Assembly: GCF_963678635.1 (NCBI RefSeq)
Contig: NC_087062.1
Span: 38,404,518 to 38,468,517, forward strand
Source of the DNA: Symsagittifera roscoffensis
Taxonomy: Eukaryota > Xenacoelomorpha > Acoela > Convolutidae
Direction: 5' to 3'
DNA: 64,000 nt
The position numbers and the translations under genes were made by a program. Position 1 is the stretch's first letter. The number at the start of each line of letters is the position of its first letter. Below are positions 22,690 to 32,483 of the stretch, one piece after another. The notes beneath the pieces were generated by a model. It saw only the letters and a program-made list of their open reading frames with translations, ran no database searches and was not told the DNA's origin.

Positions 22690-23442
22690 GCAGTAATGAA
22701 GAGTTCAAACGAGAACAATAAACAGATTGAATGAGATGTGAGACGTAATGCGTTTACCTAGCGTTTACAAATAGCTTTAAAGCAAGTTACAAATGCGTTA
22801 GCAACAGATGGCGCAACGCCATGGGCTATACGCAATCGAACAATTAGAGTGAACTTACCTAGCAGTCAAAATAACAGTATGCTTCATTGCTTTTGGCGCC
22901 ACGCTATTGGCTTGCCGCAACCAATCAATTATTTTAACAATAATTGTAATTGCTTCCCTAAATAATTGTCCTAACGGTTGTCGAAAAATAAATTATTTTA
23001 ATTTCCAAACAACGAAAATAAATTATTTATCAAAAATAATTTCCCTACAATTATTTTTGCGGAGCCCCTGAACATTACGCATTTAGCCAACACGTCAAGA
23101 AATTAGAAAAACTATATATAGAAGTAAGTTGAAAGGCCGGGGGAGTGGGAGTGAAAACAGCCAGGAACTCGATGGACATATAAACATCAGAAAGATGGGG
23201 CTTTTTTGTGACTGGGCAAGGGGGATGGGTAGTTAGGAAAGCGCCTAAGACACGCAATGTAGCCTTCAATCTTTGCGATTTTTTTGAGTAAAAACAAGGA
23301 CGATCCATAATCTTTTCATAAAAAAAGTACTTCTGAAAACAAATTTTGCACGTGGACAAATCTGAACCGTCATTTTTTTTCGAATCAACTTGTCCAACTA
23401 AAGCAAAACGTTTAACTAATTTTTCAAAATGTCTGAATTAAA
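22690..23442. other. Intergenic upstream of the four-TM gene
   Basis: No gene seen. Contains a partial G-rich MITE-like terminus (about 23125-23165, gggggagtgggagtgaaaac). The last 100 bases are the likely promoter and 5' UTR of the next gene. An upstream ATG at 23429 opens a five-codon frame (MSELK) whose TGA overlaps the ATG of the gene at 23443. Confidence 0.5.
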
Positions 23443-24063
23443 ATGACGAAGACGAAAAAGAAAAAAGGCAAAACTGTGAAAGTGGAAGGAGATGAGAAGC
23501 CACTCACAGTCGAATACAATCAGAAACTTGTCCTCAATCGTCTATTTTTGATTGCAATGACATTATGCCAATTCGGAATTCTGCTAACTGAGTTTTTGGC
23601 CTACCTGAACTACTTCATGATGTCAGGAACTGTTTGGTTCGCATTGTACGATTGCTGCTGTTCTGAGATTTACGAGGCCAATAATTTCATGTTTCCTCCC
23701 CCAAAAATGCCACCTATACGGCCATCAAAAAATGTCGATGTCCTGAAAAAGAGGAAACTTAACGCTTCTACAGGGATTCTTATAGTTACACATTTTGTCA
23801 CGTTAACATTATGTGGGATCTTAGTCGTTACAGTGTCGAAATATGCAATGAAGTTACCCCAAAGATTTGTCATCGGATTTGGTCTTTCGATATTCCAGAA
23901 TATTCTGCTGATGATTGTTTTATGGCTTGCCATCATAACTTACGATTTATCAAATCCAACAATAAGTATGGGTTTTTGCGTATACTTTTTGATTGCAGCA
24001 TTTGTTTTGTCATACTTTGTTCTTTTCATAATGTATTTGGTTCCCGATATTTTAGTTTACTGA
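23443..24063 (+). CDS. Four-transmembrane protein, unidentified
   Basis: Intact 206-codon single-exon frame. N-terminus is Lys-rich (MTKTKKKKGKTVKV) and therefore cytosolic by the positive-inside rule. Hydrophobic helices lie at about residues 30-52, 108-130, 140-164 and 174-200. The loop after TM1 has a Cys triplet (YDCCCSEIYE) and a Pro-rich stretch (MFPPPKMPPIRP). The second hydrophilic region is Lys-rich (KKRKL). I do not recognise the family. The lack of introns beside intron-bearing genes could mean a retrogene. AATAAA at about 24067, overlapping the end of the frame, is a good poly(A) signal. A short uORF ends at the start codon and may lower translation. Confidence 0.8.
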   Translation: MTKTKKKKGKTVKVEGDEKPLTVEYNQKLVLNRLFLIAMTLCQFGILLTEFLAYLNYFMMSGTVWFALYDCCCSEIYEANNFMFPPPKMPPIRPSKNVDVLKKRKLNASTGILIVTHFVTLTLCGILVVTVSKYAMKLPQRFVIGFGLSIFQNILLMIVLWLAIITYDLSNPTISMGFCVYFLIAAFVLSYFVLFIMYLVPDILVY

Positions 24064-24064
24064 T

Positions 24065-24080
24065 TTAAATAAAAATATTT
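24065..24080 (+). terminator. Poly(A) signal of the four-TM gene
   Basis: The sequence aaataaaaat directly after the TGA stop gives a canonical AATAAA, followed by a T-rich tract and ctgttc. Confidence 0.6.
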
Positions 24081-24182
24081 TTTCTGTTCAAGCTTGAGTC
24101 TTCTCCCGAGATATCCCGGCTATCGTTTTGGCAATGTTTTTAAAACTCAAGTTGAGGTTGTTGAGGTTGCCTCATTTAAGGC

Positions 24183-24398
24183 AAGATTTGCCTCTTTTCC
24201 AGTTCCCCCCTTGATTTTTTTAAAATTCAATATATGAAAGTCTATTTAAAACAATTTTTCTTTTTAAAAATTGCAGTAAAACGTCTCAGCATGAACGGTT
24301 GAACAAATTTCTACAACTTATCTTACATGCAAAAAACCGTGTGAACAATTTTTGAACAGCTTAATTTTGCAGATTTACGAGGGGGCTGGGAAACTGGA
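24183..24398. mobile_element. MITE, diverged
   Basis: Left end gcctcttttccagttcccccc, right end gggaaactggagaagagcc; related inverted termini with a diverged A/T-rich interior. Confidence 0.6.
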
Positions 24399-24404
24399 GA
24401 AGAG

Positions 24405-24705
24405 CCCAAGGTTTGAGCGGTTTGAGCGGTTTTTTAAACGATTGCGCTCAAAATCTTGCTTCAAAATGAGCGGGTTAAAAGGTTTTGAGCGATTTATCGA
24501 AAAAAAATCGCTCAAAAACCGTTCAAATCTTGCGCGGTTTTTCGGCGTTTTTTTGATAAATCGCTCAAAAACCGCGCAAGATTTGAACGGTTTTTGCGCG
24601 TTTTTTTTCTCGATAAATTGCTCAAAAGCCGCCTAACCCGCTCATTTTGAAGCAAGATTTTGAGCGCAATCGTCTAGAAACCGCTCAAATCTTGCTTCAA
24701 ATTAT
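24405..24705. repeat. 300-bp near-perfect inverted repeat
   Basis: The left arm contains gattgcgctcaaaatcttgc, aaaatgagcgggtta and cgttcaaatcttgcgcggtt. The right arm contains the complements in reverse order (aaccgcgcaagatttgaacg, cccgctcattttg, gcaagattttgagcgcaat). Arms are about 140 bp with few mismatches, and the spacer is very short. The unit ctcaaa(a)accg is itself iterated. A long cruciform or hairpin RNA could form. Confidence 0.85.
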
Positions 24706-24899
24706 GTGAAAAATCTCGACTCGGGCTCTTCAGAGCTGACTGAATTAAGCGTTATTGACGGAGGTTGGATACCTTAGTAGTGTATAGAGGAGCACGATAG
24801 GTAGGGAACCATGGAGGGCGGGGTACACGACTTATAGGTGGGTGGGGGGCTTTGGGTTCTTGCTTTTCTAAAAATTGTTTTACAAGTCTTAAAATATGT

Positions 24900-25280
24900 T
24901 CCAAAATGTAAGTGGATTTCACGAACAAAATTTCAGTGGATTCCGCATACATATACCTGTAAGGTAAATTTTGTGGGCATATTTGTTTTGTTGCGGATTC
25001 CGCAACAAGCAAATATAGCTAGTTATACTGGATTCCTCAACTGTTAGTGGATTCCGCAAAATGTTAGTGGAATCCGCCATTGTAAGTGGAATCCCCAAAA
25101 TTTGTATGCGGAATCCGCAAAAGTAAGCGGATTCCGCAAATTGTAAGTGGATTCCGCAAATTGTTTATTACTGAACTTGCATATGAACAATTGAAAGCTA
25201 GAAGTGGAATATTTGATTTACTATCTAAAAGAATTTGAACGCAAAAGGACTTATCCATTTGTCAGCGGAATCCACAAACC
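24900..25280. repeat. Interspersed GTGGATTCCGCAAA repeat array
   Basis: About ten imperfect copies of a 19-22 bp unit built on gtggattccgcaaa(n)tgtaa. The core TGCGGAATCCGCA is palindromic, and units occur in both orientations. Related copies are at 27425-27470 and 40085-40420. Confidence 0.8.
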
Positions 25281-25344
25281 AATCTTAAAACATTGGTTAA
25301 CTATGCGGTTTGAAAAGGGTTTGAAATGGCAGTTCATGTTTGAA

Positions 25345-25520
25345 ATGAGGGCAAGTCACTCATCAGTATTTGAGATGAAATGGTTCAGTTATGATTAAGA
25401 CATCATCATCAGTATTTGAGATGAGATGGTTCAGAAATTATCATCGCACTCATCAGTTTTTGAGATGAGCTGGTTCAGTCGGTTCAGAAGTTATCATCGT
25501 ACTCATCAGCATTTGAGACA
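25345..25520. repeat. Tandem hairpin repeat CTCATC..GATGAG
   Basis: Four units of 45-60 bp containing actcatcagtatttgagatg and atggttcag. Each unit has inverted arms CTCATC and GATGAG. Confidence 0.75.
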
Positions 25521-25799
25521 AGATAAAGGACGGCTCGATTGTATTTTTTGAAAGCTGAACTGAAATGTCCTCTGAAAACTAGATTAAAAATCCTCATTTA
25601 ATTAAAATTGAAAAGCAAAACTTATACAAGCGGTAACTAAGAAATTCAGTACGAAAAATAAAATATTGTTTTTAAATATTGTTGAGCAAATGGATCAATT
25701 TTTCTGTTCTTTCTGAATCCTTTCCCTCGAAAACTCCACCTTCGACAAAGCGTCTTTGTTGTCTTAATGGCTCACTATGGTACTCGTAGTCTGGTGGGT

Positions 25800-25990
25800 T
25801 TGTTGAAACTTTCTCCAGATGAAGCATACTGTAGCAAGTGAGGCATACTGTAGCATAATGTCTATAGAGCATACTGAAGGGTACGAGTGCTGATGAGGCA
25901 TACTGTAGCACAATGTAGCATAATGGGGCATACTGTAGAAACTGAGGCATACTGTAGCATAATGTGTGTAGGGTACGAGCGCTGATGGGT
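25800..25990. repeat. Tandem repeat gaggcatactgtagcata
   Basis: At least five imperfect units of gaggcatactgtagca(ta)atg, alternating with gggtacgag.gctgatg. The long minus-strand frames here simply follow the repeat. Confidence 0.75.
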
Positions 25991-26064
25991 GTCGGCTAAA
26001 AAAAAAACAGTTTTCGAATAAACTAGTCATAAACCATTTTAGTAATATCTTTAGAGATTTTGAT

Positions 26065-26604
26065 CCTTCACGATGAGGGTACGACCCCAGGCTGGGATGA
26101 TCCAGCGGTTCTGGCGCGTTCTCGGCCTCGGGCCCGGCCTGACCGGTTTGCAGTCGCTATGACTGACGGCGCTGCTCGTCCGCGACTGCGCCCCCGCCCG
26201 CTTGCCCAATTATAGGGCATGTCGTCATCAAGCGAGGAGACCTCCTCGACTCGCCCATCCCAGACCACAGCAAGCCCGCGAATGCAACCCCTCACGTAGG
26301 AGAACGCAAAAGCGTCCAAGGCAGTGCTCTCCTCCTCGTCTTTGCTCGAGAGCAGTTCTAAGTCGGTGACACTCCTCAGTTGCTACGGTTCCGACTCCCA
26401 GTCGGAGTCACGGTAGGGCACCACTGTCTCGACTTCGGTCTGGTCTCTTCCCTCCTCATCGTCATCCTCGTCTGTGTCAGAGGACCTAAACAGAGGTAAA
26501 AATTGATCGATTTGGAGGAAGAGTTGGATGTTCTTTTGTGGCTTACATTGGGAAGGTTCAAGTTGGTGGTCAAAGGTGGAAAGAAGAGGTTGTTCACATG
26601 GCAC
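26065..26604 (-). pseudogene. Acidic and RG-rich protein exon, one in-frame stop
   Basis: One minus-strand frame runs through VPCEQPLLSTFDHQ, then SSDTDEDDDEEGRDQTEVE, a TAG at about 26383, then LRSVTDLELLSSKDEEES and an Arg/Gly tail (SGRGRSRGRAAP, RARGRERARTAGS) to a stop near 26068. G+C is far higher than the surroundings. A 61-bp GT..AG candidate intron (gtaagccac..tgtttag, about 26496-26556) lies inside, but removing it would change frame. The layout (acidic centre, RG-box tail) suggests an RNA- or chromatin-binding protein. Family not recognised. Confidence 0.5.
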
Positions 26605-26651
26605 CAGACTTAGTTAGTTTAACATGCAAAAAACAAGGTCAAAAGCAATAG

Positions 26652-26816
26652 TTACAAGTGCGGCAAGAAGCTAGTGAAAGGCTTATCCTGCACCTTCCGC
26701 CAGCAGACAAAGCGCAGCTTGTGCTCCAAAGGCCCATCGTGTAAGTTGTACGGATTCCATCCATCATGACAGCAGATGGGGCACGTTTCACAATCAGTTG
26801 AAGTAGTCGCATTCAT
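26652..26816 (-). CDS. Small Cys-rich exon or peptide
   Basis: A 54-codon minus-strand frame starting MNATTSTDCETCPICCHDGW and ending FTSFLPHL-stop. It is preceded by a good acceptor (aatttcag), 5 bases before the ATG. Five Cys and two His near the N-terminus (CETCPICC..H...H) suggest a zinc-binding knuckle. The stop overlaps a possible donor (acttgtaact), so this may instead be an internal exon joined to the acidic/RG exon at 26.6 kb. Confidence 0.5.
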   Translation of the reverse strand: MNATTSTDCETCPICCHDGWNPYNLHDGPLEHKLRFVCWRKVQDKPFTSFLPHL

Positions 26817-26824
26817 GTTTTCTG

Positions 26825-27840
26825 AAATTCAGTAAATCAATTAGTTACTCAGACTGCATTCTAAAAATTAGAATCATATTTCAATTTAAAGAAAAAAACT
26901 CTTTTAAATAGTCAACTAATAAGAACTCTCCAGATTATATAATTGAATCTGGTATTAGAAAGTCTTCAGGCCCTTTTGACTCATATTGGGGCAGGCAATG
27001 CGCCCACTGACAATTATTCGCATGACCGACGATGAAGTTGGAAGAGACTGTTCATCTCTTCTTTATTCGCCAGCCTTTCCTTTGGGAGCCGTCAGCAGGT
27101 GTCCACGATGAATGAAATTGACACCCAGAGCGACTGACTCTGAATGCGTTTCAACCATGTGTATCATGCCAGCTGGTGATGCGTTTCAACCATGTGTATC
27201 ATACGTGCTAAGTATGTTTCATATTGAACATCTATCAATCATTCACTTTTTAATGTTGCCTTAGATTAAGACATTCGTAATGCATTCATGTTATTCTCTA
27301 AATTTCTTAGTCGACCAATTTGAAGCGTTGATCAATCGCTTTGTACCATTTTCGTCGACAATGATTTTTTATGATCTCACGTATATTTACTAATAAATTT
27401 TATTAGAGCGCGACAGTTTATTTTCATTGATTCCACAAACTGTTAGCGCATTCCGCAGACTGTAAGTGAGATATCCAGCACTAACCAGCTTGAAGAATGG
27501 CTAGCTAGAACAACGAATCCGGAAATTGTGAACAAACTAAATTCGTGGATATACCCTTTTTAGATTTTAAACACTTGATTGAAAACGGCTATTTTGATCT
27601 TTCAGTTTAGTTCGATCATTCATTTTTAAATGTTAATTCATTCCTAATCGCGTTAGTTTTTCAATTTCTTAGTAAATGCACAGAATTGTATATCTTTAGG
27701 CTTTATAATTAGAAAAGTTAATTAGTAAATCTGAACATAAATTAGAACAGGTTTAAAATATAAAATCATGAACACAAACGCACTCCTATAAATTGTAAAT
27801 TGATTCGAAAACTGATAAAACGTTCCGCGGAACGAAACGA
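26825..27840. other. Intergenic with short repeats
   Basis: No gene seen. A 30-bp direct repeat (gatgcgtttcaaccatgtg and flanks) occurs at about 27147 and 27178. Two units of the GGATTCCGC repeat lie at 27428-27460. Confidence 0.5.
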
Positions 27841-27842
27841 GT

Positions 27843-28262
27843 TTAAAATTTTGTAGAATACCCAAAATCCATATAAATGCTGTCGTCAAACAAAGCTTGA
27901 GCAACTTTGTCTCCATAGTCAAAGCGCAGTTGCTCGAAAGGTGCAATGTCTCTCCTGGCTTTTAGGATGACTTTTCTTTCACCTATGCTGGGAAGTACAA
28001 CTTCTACCATCTTCATATTGGCCTCGTTTCTTCTGGGTGGCGTGGTTCGCTAAACGACCCAGGTAAGCGTTACATTTGTGTAAGGGGCACTGCTCATTTG
28101 AAACTTCGATCAATCGCCTTGGAGGACCCACAATTTGCAATACGTATTCACTTGGAACTCCTGGTTGGAGACAGTAATGTCCGGAATTGATGTTGTTGAC
28201 TACTTTGCCGTGGTAATCCACCAACACGTCACCTTTCTTGAACCATTGCAAAGCAATCAAAC
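27843..28262 (-). pseudogene. SET domain exon, KMT5A/SET8-like, frameshifted
   Basis: SET enzymes of this group methylate histone lysines using S-adenosylmethionine. The minus-strand exon follows acceptor ttttttactag and encodes LIALQWFKKGDVLVDYHGKV, the SET start with KGD..V.YHG as in KMT5A. It then has CNAYLGRLANHA, equivalent to the GRLINHS cofactor and lysine channel motif. At the Gln-Lys-Lys that follows, the frame must move by one base. It continues as VVLPSIGERKVILKARRDIA, PFEQLRFDYGD, the conserved ARDI..GE.L.YDYGD end. The shift marks it as a pseudogene unless it is a sequencing error. Stop at 27843-27845. Confidence 0.72.
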
Positions 28263-28389
28263 CTAGTAAAAAAGAAATCACTGAATGAAAAAATACTGAT
28301 TCAAAAATTAAATTTTATTTGTAAGATCTATTTATCGAAATATTAAAACTATAAAGTATCTCTTACATAGACGGGAAATACCACATCAC

Positions 28390-28563
28390 ATATGCCGACC
28401 CAGCTCTTGGTCACTACACGACTCTGCAACTCTTCCTGAGCCTCATATGGAAAGCTCTCAATGTCGTTGGCGGTATGTTTCAGGCTTGTGGTTTTCTCAA
28501 GCGGCTGAAATTTTCTCTTTGATCCATCATTGAACAGCTTCGCCACATGGTCAACCACCTTTT
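28390..28563 (-). pseudogene. SET gene, exon upstream of the SET core
   Basis: Frame DHVAKLFNDGSKRKFQPLEK, then ESFPYEAQEELQSRVVTKSW and VGI. Using the donor at ggcatat|gtgatg (phase 1) joins VGI to CLIALQWF of the next exon. This recreates the W.G.G..A...F pattern expected at a SET N-terminus. The start of the exon is uncertain: a TGA lies just before it. Confidence 0.55.
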
Positions 28564-28589
28564 CAGGTCATGGGTTGCCCACTTCTGCT

Positions 28590-28862
28590 ATGAGTAAAAG
28601 TTTGTAACTTCACTTGACAGCTCATGGGTAGTCGTCATCTGCTGAACAAAGATCTGTACGCGCTGCACCTGGCGAACGTAACGTTGAGAATCTTGTCGGG
28701 ATCGCACTGCCAACAGAACCTCTTCGTAGGTGTATCCGTCCAAATTCTGGTGAACTCTGAAGCTTGCCTCTTCAGCTTTTCCATCTCGAACATAGGGCTG
28801 GTAGACAAAGGCATAAGCTCGCAACCTTACGTGCGAGACAGCGCTTCGGCTGTTCCATATTT
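28590..28862 (-). pseudogene. SET gene, upstream exon (unknown domain)
   Basis: Frame RLRAYAFVYQPYVRDGKAEE, then ASFRVHQNLDGYTYEEVLLA and RQDSQRYVRQVQRVQIFVQQ. Charged, alpha/beta-like, with no domain I recognise. It ends at a TAG after NFYS, where the join to the following exon is unclear. Confidence 0.5.
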
Positions 28863-28974
28863 ATGATGCTAATCTATCAAAAAATTAAGTTATTACATGT
28901 GATTCCACGTCGGTTTCAATTTTGATAAATAAATCCCTTTGAAAAACATTAAAACTTTATATCGATTGATTTAC

Positions 28975-29195
28975 CTGGCGTTTGAACTTTCACCTAGTGG
29001 AGTAACCCGGAACACGGCGTTCCCAAATGAATTGACGAAAAACAGTTGAGTCGTCACCATGTTTTTTGGGTCCCGAAAAAAACCCGCTGAACAACATAGC
29101 TCATACTTCTCCTCTCTAAATGGGTTCTGGCCTCTGTATAGTACAATTTCATACCCTGTACTAGCCAGACTGGAATTATGTGGGAGACGCGAGAA
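28975..29195 (-). pseudogene. SET gene, upstream exon (unknown domain)
   Basis: Bounded by acceptor caattttag and a donor gccag|gtaaat. It encodes STGYEIVLYRGQNPFREEKY, then ELCCSAGFFRDPKNMVTTQL and FFVNSFGNAVFRVTPLG. The composition is plainly coding, but the family is not recognised. Confidence 0.5.
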
Positions 29196-29279
29196 GTGAC
29201 ACTAAAATTGAGTCATCAAATCGAGTCATCAGTGTTTTTTTTTTATCAAATCAGTGTTTTAGATTTAAAAAGATAATTA

Positions 29280-29590
29280 CAGGTTGCTGGTTCTATGCTC
29301 AGATCCACGGTATCGTCTTCAATTTTTTCCTCTATATTGACTATGGCCTGGACGACAGCATGTACCGTGGTGTTGATGATCTTTTTCTCGAGCATCCCTG
29401 TGCACGTGAACAGAAACATGACAATGGCTCTGAACAAGGTCAATTGTTCTTTGTGGGTCAGGGTTCCGTTTCTTTCATCGGCGCAGTCATTCGATTTCTG
29501 GACATTCTGTAAAATGATTTCTTTGAGAGTCTGGTAAGTTATCGGGTTTTCGGCTCGGGAGGCTTTTCCTGAGTTGCTAAAAGTGAACAA
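29280..29590 (-). pseudogene. SET gene, upstream exon (helical)
   Basis: Frame AENPITYQTLKEIILQNVQK, then THKEQLTLFRAIVMFLFTCT and HAVVQAIVNIEEKIEDDTVD. It ends at a donor acct|gtaatt. Joining it directly to the next exon gives an early stop, so the model has a frameshift or a boundary I have misjudged. Confidence 0.45.
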
Positions 29591-29649
29591 GATTTAGTTT
29601 CAATATTTGGTTTACCAAAACCTTTAGGCTCGTGTAATGTGAAGTTATT

Positions 29650-30170
29650 TCTTCAATTTACAGTTTCGCCAACATTATCTGGCTCTGCATGATCGCTTTT
29701 GCGGCTTTCTGTGGGCTCGTCGTTTATGTGGTCTTGTAATTTCGTGAGATCATGGGCTCGTGGTTCCGTGGGAGTGTAGGTTTGCCTCTCATGGTCATGC
29801 GGTTGTCTTTCAACTTCTCGATAGTGGGGAAAAGCCGATGGCCATGGAGAATTCGGATACGGTGATGCCGACATGTAGAAATCCAGGTAGGCTGGATATG
29901 GCCGATACTGCTGAGGCTGGCACTGATGTACCATCGAGGGGCCTGAATGGACATGTCGCAGAGGGGTATGTGGTTGCCCATTTATCGGCGGAATTGGCGG
30001 GGCGAGAGGTCGCGGGGGTGCTCGCAAAGGGGTACCGGTGTCGGTGGAGCAAATGATGTCGCCTCTGGTGCTGCGAGTGGTGACGGAGGCACAGGGATGT
30101 TAGAAGGCACTGCAAATGGTGATGGAGAACTGGAAGGCACTGAACACGAGATCTCTGCATTGGACATTTA
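29650..30170 (-). pseudogene. Pro-rich N-terminal exon of the same locus
   Basis: Starts MSNAEISCSVPSSSPSPFAV at 30167. After a one-base shift near 30025 it continues APPRPLAPPIPPINGQ, YRPYPAYLDFYMSASPYPN and a His/Glu-rich end (HDHERQTYTPTEPRAHD) before TAA-like stops at about 29653. It is a low-complexity Pro/Tyr/Ser region of the kind found at the N-terminus of regulatory proteins. Assignment to the SET gene rests on strand and order only. Confidence 0.42.
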
Positions 30171-30599
30171 CTTTGAGATGCAACTAATATGAACTGACTC
30201 CAATTTAGCGGCAAAGCTCCCATCGTTTATCAGCTCCAATTTAATCCAAACACCAGGATATCAAGATAAGAGTCCACCAAGGAATAGCTTTGACACTTTC
30301 CTTTCTTTTAAGCATACCAGATGACAGTAGCAGCCATGCAAAAATGACTGCCTAAAGATAAGACGGCCAATTGACAATGAACTGATAAGTGGAACTAGAC
30401 AGTGCAGTTCTTATCAGTAAAGCCATCATTATCAAGGAAATTTGTCATTAGTCAATTCTTGAACCAGGGCTCATTTCAGTTCAATCATTCAATCGCTCCT
30501 CAACTCAGCCACGTTTTAGAGTCTTTCATCCATGTCATCATGCTAAGTAGAACTTTTCGGGTAAAGGAAAAAGTACAAGTCCTCGATGCCGTCACTTCC

Positions 30600-31105
30600 A
30601 TCTGGGAAAGTGCTGTTATTTTATCATAAATCAGCGATTGGTGCGTAAAGATTAAATGGTCTGATTGGCCGGAAAGCGTCATCTTTAGTGTCCCAGAAGA
30701 CAGAAAAGAAAACGCAACAACATGTAATATGAGAAAATTCCAGGAACAAATTGATACTTGTGTCATCAGCAGAAGGCGGAATTCGAGAAAAGATAAAATA
30801 TCGTTCAACCCCAGACGGCTGCACAGGGACTCGATGGTCTTTTTTGAACATACTGGTAGTGTCACAAAAGGGATTGTCATCATCAATGACGCTTTTGTAT
30901 CCCAGTGCACAGTTCGTTTGGTCGACAAACCTCAAGATACTGCGGGGAATGGACCATCATGCAGTGGCAATTTATACGTTACGTACTCCGAGTTGAGAAA
31001 CGAGTCACAAGGCGAGTCAAGGAAACGAGTCGCTGGAGAATCACTGCCAGAAGATTTCATAAAATTCATGATTACGGATGCTGAGAAATCTAGACCCGAA
31101 TAAAA
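30600..31105. other. Probable degenerate coding segment, strand unresolved
   Basis: Two overlapping frames both look coding. Minus 30935-30624 has FVDQTNCALGYKSVIDDDNP and RYFIFSRIPPSADDTSINLF. Plus 30729-31103 has FFEHTGSVTKGIVIINDAFV and NLYVTYSELRNESQGESRKR. The neighbouring genes are on the minus strand, which favours the minus reading. Family not recognised. Confidence 0.35.
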
Positions 31106-31489
31106 ACCCTCAGAGCCCAAGGCCAACAAAACAAATAAGGAGGAAAAACCGCAGGAAGATACTTCGAGTCGCCTTGTTTATTTTGAGTGACATTACCGTG
31201 AAGTTTGCTCCATGTATCAACCGTGTAAGACAGGTAAAATTTTCTAGTAACTAATCAAATGTGTAACTAATCTACTAATTAAGCACATCCAATTATCCTT
31301 ATATTTTGTATGATCATTGATTTTATCTGATATCCTGAAAATTGCATTTCCGGATACAACTGATTCTTATTTTTATCGATATTTAATTTGCCGTATTCTA
31401 TTTATATACCGTTTTCTACTTTGTGATTTTAGCTAGGTAGTTTTACCGTATTCTATTTATACACCGTATTTTATTTTGTGATTTTAGCT

Positions 31490-31990
31490 AGGATCGACTG
31501 TCTTGCGCGCCGGAGAAACGTTTTGTGTTGATTATTTGAAATTCGATTATTCGAAGAAACGAGCATTTGCTGGAATGAGTTCCATCAAAAGTGCGGATGT
31601 CACCCTGAGAATGCCTTCTGTATTGGCGGAGCTTGCTGAAGAAGATTTTTTGTTATGTGGCTGTTTATTTCTTTTTCGTTGTTTTTCCAAAAACAAATAT
31701 GATTTATCCTTTTATTCTCTTGTGCTTCGTTTGAGAACGATTTTAGCTGCGATTTGAGTGATTTTACTCAACCAATTGGCGAAACTTTTGGCGACATTTT
31801 TGGCAATAAAAAGATGCGTTGGCTTGATGAGGAAAAAACAAGGCAAACTTTCATAATGGTTCCAGCTACACCAGTAACCAGAATCGCCGTTGGTTTATCA
31901 TCCACACAGTGTGCTCCTAAACTTTTGGATAGTATAACCTTAGGACTTTTTAGATTCCATCAATCTTGGGATTCTGTGCAAGGAAATGTG
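31490..31990 (+). pseudogene. Unidentified two-exon gene fragment
   Basis: First exon-like stretch: RAGETFCVDYLKFDYSKKRA then SADVTLRMPSVLAELAEEDF. Second, after an acceptor tttag (31744), FTQPIGETFGDIFGNKKMRW and VTRIAVGLSSTQCAPKLLDS with LFRFHQSWDSVQG before gtgtac. Composition is coding-like; no family recognised. The 169-bp satellite array begins directly after it. Confidence 0.4.
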
Positions 31991-32412
31991 TACATCTCGA
32001 GATCCAAAAAATCACCCTCCCCACCCATGTACTAACATTAGGGATAAAAAACGCTCGACCCCCCCCCCATCAGCGGCGAAGTCGTTTTGAAAAATTCACC
32101 ATCAATGACCCTACGACCACCAATGAGGAGGATCCTGAAGCTTGGCGGAGGAGGAAATGAGTACTTCCCGAGATCCGAAAAATCACCATTCGCAACCGGG
32201 TAATAAAATTAGGAAAAAAAATTTCGACCCCCCATCATCAGCGAATTCGGAATTGCAAAAATTTACCACCGATGACCCTAGGACAACCAATGAGGAGAAT
32301 ATTGAAGCCCGGCGGAGGAGGAAATGTGTACAAATTGACATCCGGAAAATCACCCTCTCTCTTTATGTTTTAACATTGGAGAAACGAACTTTTCGACACT
32401 ATCAATAAAATC
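31981..32412. repeat. Satellite array A, 167-171 bp monomer
   Basis: Units start at 31981, 32152 and 32319 (the last partial), each with ggcggaggaggaaatg, tctcgagatccgaaaaatca, cccacccatgtattaacatt and gaccaccaatgaggagga. The length is close to one nucleosome repeat. A second array with the same monomer lies at 35049-35650. Confidence 0.85.
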
Positions 32413-32483
32413 TGAATTAAACGAAACTACATACATTCTACAATTACTACAACTATCAACTCGCTAATTTTGAATTTTGCTCA

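Noticed and set aside
25345-25520. CRISPR-like array
   Set aside because: Repeats are imperfect, spacers are not unique, and the genome is eukaryotic.
29180-29512. Plus-strand ORF overlapping the SET gene exons
   Set aside because: Antisense to exons with better coding composition and splice borders on the minus strand.
32142-32408. ORFs of 64-145 codons across the 169-bp arrays on both strands
   Set aside because: The frames repeat with the satellite monomer and are broken differently in each unit; no protein character.
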